Source: Hypomesus transpacificus (lineage: Eukaryota; Chordata; Actinopteri; Osmeriformes; Osmeridae). From it: 64,000 bases of DNA. Each line of letters begins with the position of its first letter. The first letter of the stretch is position 1. Positions 34,711 through 53,089 of the stretch are shown in pieces. The position numbers and the translations under genes are program-made. The stretch lies in the NCBI RefSeq assembly GCF_021917145.1, contig NC_061080.1, positions 3,701,497-3,765,496 on the forward strand, written 5' to 3'. Below the pieces are notes generated by a model that was given only the letters and a program-made list of their open reading frames with translations, had not been told where the DNA came from and did not search any database.

Positions 34711-36258
34711 TCAAAAACAGCGCTCCAAGTTGTCTGACCACAGCTGCATGGGCCCAGGATGAGCGTAAAGGGTGAATTTGGTGTTCTCCGGTGCTGCAAT
34801 ATCACACAAACACATCATAAAGGTGTTTCACTACAAAAGGAATACATACTGTACTATACACACTCATAGTATATTTGGTGAGGCGATAAATGACAACGAG
34901 CCTGCTTAACAACTAACCCAAGAGGGTGGACTGCAGGCCAAACTCTTCTTTGTAAGCTGTCTCAGGGGGCAGTTTCTCCGAGGCACAAGCGCTGTGGCGG
35001 AGTGCGTCCAAGGCACGGAGGGTCTGGAGGTCAAACCCCCTCTGGTGGTCCTCATGATTCCCACCGTGAGAGCCCAGAGGGCAGTCCAGGGATGCAAACC
35101 TCACTCTATGAACATGGGAGAACAACGGAGCACAAAAAAACCGCATTAACGTCTGTAGGATATGATCAAATTCTAGTTTGGACTATAAAATTGTTCAACT
35201 ATATTATCAAATTATTGAAAGGCTAAATATTTCTGTGGGCACATCATCTGTCTGACTGTTTGATAGTAGATATTACATTGTTTACAGCCTACATCTTTGA
35301 GAAGATTTAAGAAACATACAGCTTTAATATTATTGGTGTTGCCCATGTCTTCTTCGTAAATAGGCTTAATGCTAAGAAAGAGCAACTGCCATGACATTTT
35401 TGGGGAAGAACTTTAATAGTTCAATAATAATGAACAATAATAACAATAACAGACAAAGGGAACAAAACGCTGGAGGGTGGCAACTCAGAGGGGATAGGCT
35501 GCACGAGTGGCATGAGATCAATAAACCAACATGAGGCGCCCTCACTTAATCTGCCCCATCAAATACTGAAGCCTATCAATAATCTTAACGACTCCATTAT
35601 TCTGTCTGTTCAATGATTTAAGTGGTATTGTTCAGCACCAAACAGTACACCTCACCTGTGTTGCTCCAAGGGAACAACGTGCATTCTGCCCAGCTGTCCA
35701 TGGTAGAGCCCACGCACATCAGTCCCTTGATGTGGTACCCTGGAATGCAAATGAATCAGGAATGGAAAGGAATGGCCGGTGCACTTGCTATGCAGCCATT
35801 GGGTCAATGTCAATGAACTGAGGCAGTGTGCTGCATGAACAACATACATCACATTCTTTAATACATGCTCAGTTCATACATACAAATCGCATGCAAGCAG
35901 ACCATTATGGGTTAAGGTCAGAGTCAGCACACGCTAAATCTCAGCAGCCAGGAGTTCAGTACTGGCATGATTATCTAAGCTCAGCATAATAATGTCCTAG
36001 TACCTAGACAGAGAGGTCGTTGACATGGCAGTCTACCCCACAAAAAAGCACTTGTTATTATATTTGTATATATCTATAAATTCTTGAGGTTTGTTAAAAG
36101 CTTTGTTTTAGTTTTCTTTTTCCTTTTTGTCTTTCACATCCAACGGTTGGAATAGTCGCAACTCACTTTGTTGTAATCCCTGGCAACCTGTCAAACTGGT
36201 TGGATCCGTATCTGACCTTGAACTCTTGCAAACGCAGAGCCACACCTGGTCCTGCCAT
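34711..36258 (-). CDS. spmip3: sperm microtubule inner protein 3-like (C1orf100-like)
   Basis: Four coding exons on the minus strand: 36258-36167, 35739-35656, 35105-34918, 34793-34711, giving 148 residues; phases 2, 2, 1 agree at all junctions. The core pattern ALRLQEF, then VPHQGTDVRGLYHGQLGRMH, is what I recall for human SPMIP3/C1orf100 (RLREF and HQGRDLQGYYPGQLARLH). There is no signal peptide, membrane segment or enzyme motif. Proteins of this group sit in the lumen of axonemal doublet microtubules in sperm; that role is family knowledge. The gene is divergent from akt3, matching the human arrangement on 1q44, which supports the call. The reading frame zig-zags through three frames, so the gene does not appear as one ORF. 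Start chosen: the first ATG of the exon A frame. Confidence 0.75.
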
Positions 36259-37992
36259 GCGCTAGGCTTCGACTGGAAAAAGCAGCACTGCCTTGTTAAG
36301 TTTGTATTCTGCAAGTCATCCACCTATCCAAGAGATATTTTCATCTTTATTGCTGATAGAATTAACTTAAAATAGCCATTTAAACTATAGGCATACTAAT
36401 TAAGCCAGACTAAATTAAATAAACTGTTATAAGTAAAACACATACATGCATTTTTTGTTTGCAATTATAAAATAGCAATCTTAATATTATCAGTATATCA
36501 AATAATCACTCTTGACTTGCCCATGAAAGAACCAGACTCTTACCTGGCTAAATGCAAAAGTGGAAAAAGGTTTTCATAAAAAGAGCAGTTGGATCTATTC
36601 TGTTTGAGTTGGAGTAGAGAGCCTTGATTGACCGACTTTGATGTCAATTAGTTTCGTCTTTTTCCTACAGAGAATTTCAGTACCAAGTGTACCTCGAGCT
36701 GAGTATTTCAGAACTAGCAGTACCCTCTTTTCGCAACACAAGATAATAGCTGTGCAGGGGATTTTGAAACGACTTCAGTTACCAGGTGAGCGAAACCCAA
36801 ACCCCGCTGTCCCTCTCCTCTTGTCACACCGGAGAAGTTCAGCAAGCTGACACGAGTAGTAAGGGTTAGCTCACATGGCACTTAAATGAAGAACTGAAGG
36901 GGTTCTACGGCAACCTGAGGTAATAGGATTAGAATTGGCCTGCTTTTGTTTACCAACAAGTCATAGGAATAGGTTGCAAATGGAAGCACCACCTTTCGTA
37001 GCCTTTTCCCAGAGGGTCAACTTTGAAAGCCATTTCCTGTAAATGTTTTGCCTTGTGTGGTTGAGCAAACTTAAATTTTAAATAGGCCTATAAAATTAAT
37101 ATGATGGAACACATCCTCAGGCTATTTAATGAAAGGTGGCAGAGGGGGTGAAAGAACAATGTGTATACACCAATCAAACGCTAAATAAATGACAAAGGTT
37201 TTTTCCCCAAAAAATGAATGGCTTTGTTGGCTTTGTTGAAATTATTAAATTTGGCTAAGAAACACTAGAGGGTGTTGTTTTCCCCCCACATTCACTGCCT
37301 CCTCAACACAGCCTTTTGACACAGACCGTCTGCCACAAGAAGTAGTCTAACTGTACTCAAATATGACACTTTGCTCGTTAAGGTTGGAACATCGCACCCC
37401 GAAATAGTTTGACAGGTACTTCAGTGAATGCAAAGTTGAGCGCCTTTAAATGTTAGATTTTGGTTGAGCGATAAATCCCCCAATTCCAGCAACACTTGCC
37501 TCTCCCCATCCTCCCTCACAGCTCATTAGCATAAAGCTGGAAACGTATGAACAAACTTTGGAAGGGTCCACATTATCCCATAGCCTACATGTACTAAACA
37601 TTATAGTTGTTTTGTTTCATTGTTAACGTCACCGTAGAATACTACTAGCGTTATTTAACTGTTTGGTTTACCTTTTTATTTAATGACCCCACGAGGAGGC
37701 CTAGGAAGAATCTCAGAACAAAGCAATCATTCATTTCTTGATAATAGACTGTGAATATGGGTGCTGCTCAAAAGATTTATGTAAAGTAGGCCACTCTAAA
37801 TTCAAACACCAATTTGGTGACCAATGCTGGTGCAGGATCGCACAGAATCATTCTTTTAGTAACATCGGACTGCGTCTGGTGACAATAACGCATTTGAGAA
37901 GAGGAGACAGGCCAACAAAAGCCAGGGACCAACAAAAGCGGCTGGATGCGATGTCATGAGGAGAGGGAAGTCGTCTGAAATCTGGCTATACG
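36259..37992. other. divergent spacer between spmip3 and the akt3 promoter
   Basis: About 1.7 kb without a recognisable gene or transposon. It must contain the spmip3 promoter near 36300-36600. No TATA box stands out. Confidence 0.4.
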
Positions 37993-38000
37993 TGACGTCA
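37993..38000. promoter_or_regulatory. perfect palindromic CRE
   Basis: TGACGTCA, the full CREB/ATF site, in the sequence CGTGACGTCACG. It lies immediately before a GC-rich stretch that looks like a promoter and first exon, about 2.5 kb before the akt3 start codon. Confidence 0.6.
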
Positions 38001-38243
38001 CGAGATTTCCTCCTAACAAGCGGCAGCTGCTGAAGCTAGTGGCGGAGACGGGGAGGACCGTCGCCGCAATATCAGTCTCCAAAACATTATTTTTGGAAAC
38101 CGTAATCTTCCGCAGCATCCGCGGCAATGGATACATCACCGTCCTGCTTCTATTTTTAACATTGACTGTTCTATCCATATATTTTGCTACGCTGGAATCA
38201 CAAACGCTCAAAGGGGGTGTCCCTATAATTAGTCGACTACCAG
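38001..38243 (+). other. candidate non-coding first exon of akt3
   Basis: A CpG-rich block follows the CRE and ends at a consensus donor CTACCAG/GTAAAA (38243/38244). A matching acceptor TTCCTTCCAG/GCTGAG at 39980/39981 starts the exon that carries the akt3 ATG. The block has a frame without an ATG that includes a hydrophobic stretch (ITVLLLFLTLTVLSIYF). Joined to the next exon it meets a stop at once, so I treat it as 5' UTR. A 10-codon upstream ORF starts at the ATGGATACATC near 38127. The exon's left limit is not known. Confidence 0.45.
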
Positions 38244-39980
38244 GTAAAATATAATACCATAATAAAAATACGAACCATTGAAATCAAAGCAGAAATGTGT
38301 TATTCAGTCTAAGGGTTTGTGTGTAGTTGTAAGGCTTTGTGAAAGCATTTTATGGACGGATAACGGGTGGGAACGGTGGTTAGCATGCTAGCTAGAATGC
38401 ACGTCATTTGCAAGTTTGGGATGCGATGCTGGGATGCTGCAGGGAGGCATTCTCTAGCGCGAGCTACAATGATGGGGTGGTGATGTCTGGCTCCGGCCCA
38501 GTCACTCCCTTCGCCCAAATCAAATTTCCTACTCTTAAAACAAATAATGACCTCGTCCTAAAACGATGAACCCAGTACAGCATTTCTTACACAACCCCTC
38601 TGATTACCATAGGAATCAATAAAAATAGAATACACCAAGGCAGACAGCCAAGCCAGTCAGCTAGCCTAGCTTGCTAGCCTATTGCATTAGCTAGCCACAG
38701 TAGCTATCTAGCATCCATCGGCTAGCCAACTAGCCTAGCCATCATCATCACAGCAGGCCAGCTTGGTTTACAATAACATGTCCGTGTCTAGCATGCCATT
38801 TTCTCAGATGTTTATGCGCATAATAATTATTAAGATTCATCCATTGGGTTTATTATGTGCTTCCTCCAAATTGTAATGAAGTGTATATGCAAGGCAGGCG
38901 GATGTTATTATGTAACAGCAAATGACACCACACGCCCTTGAAACAAAAGCTCTTGTTTCATTATTTGTTTGTTTGTTTGTGGTACTAGGCCTAACCATGT
39001 CTTACAAATTGATGGCTGACCCGTTTCCTGTAAAAGAAGAAGAAGAAGAAAAAAACGCAGTTCACAACTGTTGTGTCCCATCAAATGGACCGCCTGTCTG
39101 TGTCAGCCATTGTTTTTGTTGTCATTTGATGGCTCCCATTTGTTGTCCATCATTCTGTGTTCCTGTAATGGTATGCGGCGAGGTGGTGATTGGATTGGCG
39201 CTATTATTTATATGTTAAAAGTGCAAATATATTATACAATGTCCTTACAATGCTGCCATATACCTCCAAAACATATTTATTTTGTAATTAACTTGTGGCA
39301 TTTCTCATATAATTCAAGATTATTGGCTGCATCACCAATTATGATGGGATTCTATGCTCATCAGTGTTCCATGCTGTATGTTGTCATTACATCATCATGA
39401 CTCATTCACCAGTTAAAAGTCATCAGAGAGCAAGAGAGAGTGATGACTGGCAAAATTAGATCATGGTAATTGCAATGTGCCTAGAGACGTATTGGGTTTT
39501 TCTACACCATGTCCCATTGTGTTGAATCCCTCTGGACTCAAGATCCGAGTAAAAGTAAAGTGCATGGTGCTTCTCTGAGCAGTGGCTCTAACCTTGTCTT
39601 TAAGGTTACTTGTGCAAATACGACAAGATCCTGTAAAAGAATGCGTAGGTGATGGGCGGGAACCCCTTATGGATGTGTACCTTTAAGACTTAAAATGGCA
39701 CAGCATCAGCATTTTGATCCCGTTCCCCACACACACATACACACGAGAACACAGAGAGGAAAGGGGACATGTTGGCTGGTGGGCAGGGTAGGGACAAGAC
39801 GGGAAGCGTGCGCTGGGGTCTTAACAATGACTCTGGTTCTCACGTAAGTGTTTGTAAGGAACCCGGGGAGGAGAGGGGGGGGAGGAGGGCTAGGGGAGGT
39901 GTACAGACACAGTGGAGAACGATATGGACCTGACTTTTGTTTTTTTTCTCTTCTTCCTCTTATCCCTTGTTTCCTTCCAG

Positions 39981-40474
39981 GCTGAGTCACCGCTGGAGTG
40001 CCTGAAAAGAGGAGGGAGACAGAGAAAGAGAGAGTTAAGTCAGAGAGAATAAGGTGAAGGTGCGTCGAAGGGGGAAGTAGGGAAAGAGTGAGTCGGGGGG
40101 GAAAGTGCAAAGGTGCGGGACATAAACGGAAAGTGAGAAAGAAAAAGTCAAGTAAGTCAGAGAATCGCGTGAGTGAGTGAGTGAGCTAGCTAGCTAGCTA
40201 GAGAGAGAGACAGAAAGAGAGAGAAAGAGAGACAGACAACGTTCACACGAACGTAGCACCCGGGTCAAGACAGACGGGAGACAAGCGCGAGGAGAGGCGA
40301 GCGCGTCTCCGAAGCCGACGGCGGGACTGCAAGGTCAGGACAGCTGACCCACAATCCCCCCGCTCCCCTCCCCCCTTCCCTCCCCCTCCCTCCCCCTTGC
40401 CCACCCCCCGGCCCCACCTCTCACCTCCGCTTCCCAGGTTAACACTGGGGTTGACCTGACGAAGTGGAACCACC
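39981..40474 (+). other. akt3 5' UTR within the start-codon exon
   Basis: From the acceptor at 39980 to the ATG. It is strongly purine-rich, with a run of GAGT then AGCT tetranucleotides and AGAG repeats (about 40168-40235), then a C-rich block (40355-40420). No in-frame upstream ATG joins the Akt3 frame. Confidence 0.5.
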
Positions 40475-47114
<6,640 letters not shown>

Positions 47115-48997
47115 CACAGCCAGCCGAGCCAGCCAGCCTGCCTGCCAGCCGAGCCAGTGTTCGTCGCAACCCCCCCCCCTCCCCCCCACCTCCCCCTCCC
47201 ATCCGCGGCCATCCGAGGAAAACGCGTAGCCATTTTAGGAAAAAGTCTCCCCTCTTTTTCTCCTTCTCTGTATCCACGTGCAGACAGGGGGAAGTCTTTT
47301 TCGGGACTTTAAAAGGGGTTTTGCACAGTGGGATAGACTCAAACTGGTCTGCCCACACAAAAAAAAGATGGAAGAAAAAAAAAAGTCTCCTACATTTTCA
47401 ACGCTATTTCCTGCAGAAGGTAATGTTTTTGTTATTCATTTTTTCTCCGTCAGTATTAGGTTATCGACCTGTTGCGTTCCTTGATTTTCTTTTGTCGTTT
47501 CTTTTTTTGTTTTCTTTCTTTTGACTCGTTTTTGCACTTGGTTTGGAAGAGCCGTTCTAGGGAACAAAACCAAAAATGTTGCCTTACGTGTGCAGATGTT
47601 TCGTATCATACAGACAGGGTGTTTTAGGGAGGAGGGAGGGAAGGGACGAGGGGACGCGGGATAAGGGCGTTCTTAGTGGAGAAGTGCATGGCTCGTGGTT
47701 CAGTCTAAACTATTCCTTTTTTCTTACCCGTGTGCACCCGTCATGGTAGCGCACATTGCCCAACCCCACGTCGAGGAAGTCACTGTCTACAAATAACTAA
47801 TCTCTGGAGAAGAAAAAAAAACAACAAAATGCAAACAAAACGAATAGTTCCTTTTGACTCGTTTTACAGACAACCCCCCCTCCCTCCAACCCCCCCCCCC
47901 CCCCCCCCTCCCGCCCTATCCACAATATTCTTTTTTATTTATCTTTCTATCCTAACAGGAACACTGTAAACTGCCAGAAAAACTTGCACGGTTCACTCAG
48001 GCAACACAGAGCACAACCGCATTCAACTCAGCTACCAGTTTAGCTTCAACCACCCATCAGGGAAAGAAAGCTACTATAGTATTAATACAGGCCTTTTTTT
48101 GCATCGTTTCCACAGTTCTGAACCTCTTTACCCTGCCCTCCCCATAGCTGTAGGAAAATAATTATGGTATGGATGTTTACACAACAAACTTATGGGGCTT
48201 TTGTAGGTCAAGCCAACTTTATGCTGTAGTAACACACACTTGATTTCATAGAACACATACAGACACCGTTAACATGAGCATTCCGAGCGCTACGTGTAGT
48301 ATTTGTGACGAAAGGAAGGGAGAAAAAAAACGACAATACCCCGCCAGATCTTTATAATTTGTTGTTACTGAGGTATCAATAATCACTAATCACGTATGAC
48401 CACAGATCACGTGTATCTGAGCCATGAAATACTTGTGTATGAAAACGTACGTGTGAGAATGGGAAAAGAATTGAAAGATGTTTTCCCCCTACCTTTTTGT
48501 GTGATGTAAATATGCAATGCCTTTTTTTTTTTTTTTTCTGTTTAGTGGCATCTTGACCAGACATGAACATTTTCTTTTGTGTGTGACTGTACTTCAAGCT
48601 TGCTTGACAGGAACCCAGACCGCGGAAGATTCCGAACTACGTTATATATATAAAAAAAAAATAATTATAAAAAAAAAAAAGATAACAAAAAAAACATGTC
48701 GAGACTGGACGATCCATTTGTGGTTGACGTTGCTACGACCTGTCTGTCTGGCGGAGGTTTCCATGGAGAAGAGCACCCCCCCCCCCACCCCCAGGTCCCG
48801 TGGTCTAATTTCACTGATGGCAGTCCCATCAGAGCTTATGTGAGAAGATGCATATGAGTATATAGAGTGGAGTATACACTGTAATGTCTCTTTATTTATC
48901 CTCCCACAAAAAGCGGGACTATGGTCGATTTTGGAGTAATGGTCACCTATGGTTCCACCCCCCCCCTCCTCCTCTCCTTTTTTGTACCATAGTACTT
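47115..48997 (+). other. akt3 3' UTR (right limit unknown)
   Basis: This follows the akt3 stop. It includes a 19-base C tract (47890-47908), T runs near 48520 and A-rich runs near 48650. I find no AATAAA before the assembly gap, so the poly(A) site is probably in or beyond the gap. Confidence 0.5.
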
Positions 48998-49497
48998 NNN
49001 NNNNNNNNNNNNNNNNNNNNNNNNNNNNNNNNNNNNNNNNNNNNNNNNNNNNNNNNNNNNNNNNNNNNNNNNNNNNNNNNNNNNNNNNNNNNNNNNNNNN
49101 NNNNNNNNNNNNNNNNNNNNNNNNNNNNNNNNNNNNNNNNNNNNNNNNNNNNNNNNNNNNNNNNNNNNNNNNNNNNNNNNNNNNNNNNNNNNNNNNNNNN
49201 NNNNNNNNNNNNNNNNNNNNNNNNNNNNNNNNNNNNNNNNNNNNNNNNNNNNNNNNNNNNNNNNNNNNNNNNNNNNNNNNNNNNNNNNNNNNNNNNNNNN
49301 NNNNNNNNNNNNNNNNNNNNNNNNNNNNNNNNNNNNNNNNNNNNNNNNNNNNNNNNNNNNNNNNNNNNNNNNNNNNNNNNNNNNNNNNNNNNNNNNNNNN
49401 NNNNNNNNNNNNNNNNNNNNNNNNNNNNNNNNNNNNNNNNNNNNNNNNNNNNNNNNNNNNNNNNNNNNNNNNNNNNNNNNNNNNNNNNNNNNNNNNN
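48998..49497. other. assembly gap, exactly 500 N
   Basis: A run of 500 ambiguous bases; the round number indicates a placeholder of unknown true size. The left flank is a C/T-rich low-complexity stretch, a likely cause of the break. Confidence 0.99.
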
Positions 49498-52400
49498 GCA
49501 TATACATGAGAGAAAATAGATTCATCTGTTTTCTTTTGGGGCTTTTATTTGTTTTCGCAGTAGCCCACAAAGAACCAAACTATTTGTTTAGCTAACATCG
49601 ATATTGGGTCGTTGACAGATGTTAGAAAATAATATCTAGCAAATCCCCTTGGAAGTATTGAAAGGACTAGGAGTGACACCAGCCACGGCTTTGGGGTTAG
49701 GTGATCTCCCGAGCCAGACAACGCTGCCTCAGAGTTGAACTATTTTCTGACCACAGCATGTTTACAAAGACAATGACATCTCACAGGCACTGCTCTGAAT
49801 CTAGACATCTCAACTCTCTCGGATGTGCTTAATGTTTGTTCGTGGTTTTTTGTTTTTTTTGCCTCCTTGCCCGCACAGAGACAGACGGATAGACTGTCTA
49901 TTTTCACCTACTGCCCCCCGTGGAGCTTTCCAACCTCCCACCATAGAGGCCAGTGTTCCCTGGGTAAGATAGAGGCGTTTTGGGCTCAAAACCACCGTCA
50001 ACAAGGGGAACAATTTGGCTAGCAGGCTCCATATTTACAGATGGGGGTGAACCACAGCTGTATTTAGCAGTGTTCCCTCTCCAGTAAACACCACAGGACA
50101 GCAAGCCTCTCAGATCTGGGGAAGGAGACGGAGATAGAATCATGGCCACGGGTAACAGCGTCCGTCTCTTTCGACCGCCGTCGAGCCCTTCAGAACGATC
50201 CGATAACACAAGTTCTCAATGGCACGCGAGCTGGTCCGCATTGCCGGCGAACCTGAAGCATGCGATGTCACCAGAAAAGGCTTTGCCTGTGGCCTCAGTT
50301 GACTGGTGTGTGGGTGTTTCAGACCCCGTCAACCGCTTGTCTTTGCTTCAGACGTTCGTAGATACCGGGAAAACAATGTTTCAGAGAATGTAACAATCAA
50401 GGCTGTGGGATTTCCCCTTGAACGCCTGAATAGAACTCCACTTTGAGGGCACCGTCCACACATGGCATGTAAACGTAGTAAGATATGGTAGCCTTGAGTC
50501 TTGTTAACACTTTTGCCTGCACTAAACATTGCGGCCTGCCTGGTATGCTTAAAAAACGACAAGGATTTGGGGTCACGGGCTTCAAAACTAAACATACTCC
50601 TGTCATAAAAGGATATCAAAGACAGATGAGGCCTGTAACTACAGCTGAAAGACTTGAAGCTCCCACACTCTGTGGCCCTGGAGGGCAAGCGTCACAAGCT
50701 GGTAGACTCCTGAAGTCTTTCACCTGAGTAAGTCACAAAACCAAAAGGAGACTCTGAGCTCATTTCAATGGTCCAGAAGCAGACTGAAATGCTGGTACCA
50801 AAGTGATCAAACACGGCGCACGACCGGCGATGGAGAACATTGACCTTGTTCTTTTTAAAGAGGCATGGGACTTTCGTCCTGGCCTTTGTCTTTGGACAGC
50901 CCAGAGTGCTGCAGGGCTGCAGCGCTGCAGGGCTGCAGTGCCTCACACATACCTCCAGGCCCACAGTTCATTCCCCAGACGACTGTGGGACCTGTGGTGG
51001 GGCCACTCTGGGTTTGGAAGCCTCCCCGGCACCATAGTGATAAAACTAACCCCCGTCATGTGACCTGAACTGGTCATGTGATCACCGCCAAGCTCTTCCT
51101 AGCTCTCGCTCTCATAGAAGTGCTCTGCAGAAAAAGACGCTACCAAACTTCTCCAGTAAGTCGAGTCAGGGTTTGTGATACACAACATGTTGTTGTTCCG
51201 GTGTTTTTATTGCGTGCTTTGGCACTCGATGTATTAGTGGAATTATATGTCTTACTAGGCTTTATGTTCAATTTAATTTTGATTTTAGCCATTTAACACT
51301 GAGTGTAAAGAGTGAGGAATAAGAATGGGGTTTGGGTAAGGGAAAGTGCAGCATAGCATATACAAATATTTACTTTAGAAATGCTTTAATATGGTTCTCG
51401 CATTTCTCAATAGAAAAAAAGCTACAGAAAAACAAAACACAAGAGAATAGATGTTGGATGGATAGTTCAAACTTAGATAAACCTATTCAGCTTTTCTGGT
51501 ACTTAAAAGGTGGTTGTGGAACTGTTTATCGGTGTATTTACAAACTCAACAACAACAGAACAATTTCCTACAACATCGTCAAGAAACAAAACGGACACGG
51601 CCCTCTCCTTAATTTTTATTGATTCTCACCATCTAAAAACACTTTGCGTCAAATGAGCCCTGATTGTTTACACCCGGCTAAATGAACCTCTTCAAACCAC
51701 CTGGGTCATGTATGTGTGGGAGTCATCAAGCCTGACTTTTTCCCAGCATCCACTCTCTCCTTCTCTCTCTCTCACTGGCGAAGCTTCAGTCTCAGCCACC
51801 ATTGTATACCCTATATCCACAGAGCTCAACACCTGTTAGACATTGAGTCGTACACAACCCAGCTGCAAGCCATTTTCAGCTAACATCCAAGAAGAGAACT
51901 GCCCCTGAAGCCCTAACAATTAGGTTAATGAAGAAGCGATCCAGCTTTTCCCCAAGTCCTGACGCCTTTGAAAGGACGATAGGAAAGAGACTGACGGGAG
52001 GTAGATAGCTCAAGGTTCTCCCCCTAAACAAAGCATTCTAGGACGCCAGAGCTGGAAGACAAAATGGAGGCCTCTTAGGAAACGTATCTGTCTCCATGCA
52101 GGGGCAAGTGAAGACCACAAGAAGAACGACGGCTATTCCAGACGGGGACTGAAGTGGCATTGTCTTTCTTGTTTACGTTCTTCGTCCCACACACACCACT
52201 CACTGAAGGGCACGGCGTGCGTCCCTGGCGCAACAGAGCCAGCATTGTGAGGAAACATCTTTGGAGTTGGCCGTCCCCACAACTACTCAACTCTCTCTCT
52301 CTCTCTCTCCTGCCTTTGTCGCCAGCTTGTCCCTCTTCTCCTTTGGTTTTCACACACAGGCAATTAAGTTTGTTTCCCAATGCTGTGATTTTCCCTCAGC

Positions 52401-52945
52401 GTTCTTTGTTCCTGTTTTTTGTTTTTGTTTTCCTGATCTTCGCTTCTTGGAAGAAAAGAAAAAAAGGACTTGTGCGGGTTTGTTCCTTGGGTGAGGGGGT
52501 CGAAGGCTAGGGGGTGGAAATGGAGAAAAAAGGAAGAGAGAGAAGAAGCACATTTTGAGCTTTATGACTAACCACATGTGTTTCTGGGTCTTTGTATTTA
52601 CATGTTTCTCATGGAAAATGGGGTGGTGGTGGTGGTAAAGGGGGGCGAGAAAAGGGAGACTAGAGATGAAAGAAAGGCATATGGTTCTTGTTTAGAGGGT
52701 TAAAGACAGAGCTAGCCCTTTTCTTCTCCGTGATGAGCAAGGGGAATACATTCTCATGATTATCTTCAAATATAGCTTGTCTTAACAGGGAATGGGGCCT
52801 TTTCCTCAAGAGTCCTGGGACGTAGTAGACACACAAACAAAATAAGAGTATGGTCTCTTTGTCTGGTGAGAAAGCTCCATTTTGTTCTTTTGGTCAGTGA
52901 CAGGAGATTCACTCGATTTGAGAAGTGAGTCATTGCAATGGAAAG

Positions 52946-53089
52946 GTGTAGCTGGGAATCATTCTTATACGCTCACTGATACAGATGGATTCCCAGTTCT
53001 ACGTTCAGCCAGAACTCGTGTAGCTGGGAATCATTCTTATAAGCTCACTGATACAGATGGATTCCCAGTTCTACGTTCAGCCAGAACTC
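52946..53089 (+). repeat. 72-bp direct duplication, each copy a hairpin
   Basis: Copy 1 is 52946-53017 and copy 2 is 53018-53089, differing at one base (TTATAC against TTATAA). Within each copy CTGGGAATC near the start pairs with GATTCCCAG near the middle, forming a 9-bp stem. Confidence 0.9.

Noticed and set aside
38039..38254. ORF with a hydrophobic segment near 38.1 kb as a type II membrane protein start
   Set aside because: It has no ATG in frame, an in-frame stop just upstream at 37976, and a stop right after the only plausible splice. Better explained as 5' UTR.
48884..49519. ORFs spanning the N run
   Set aside because: They are open only because the gap has no stops.
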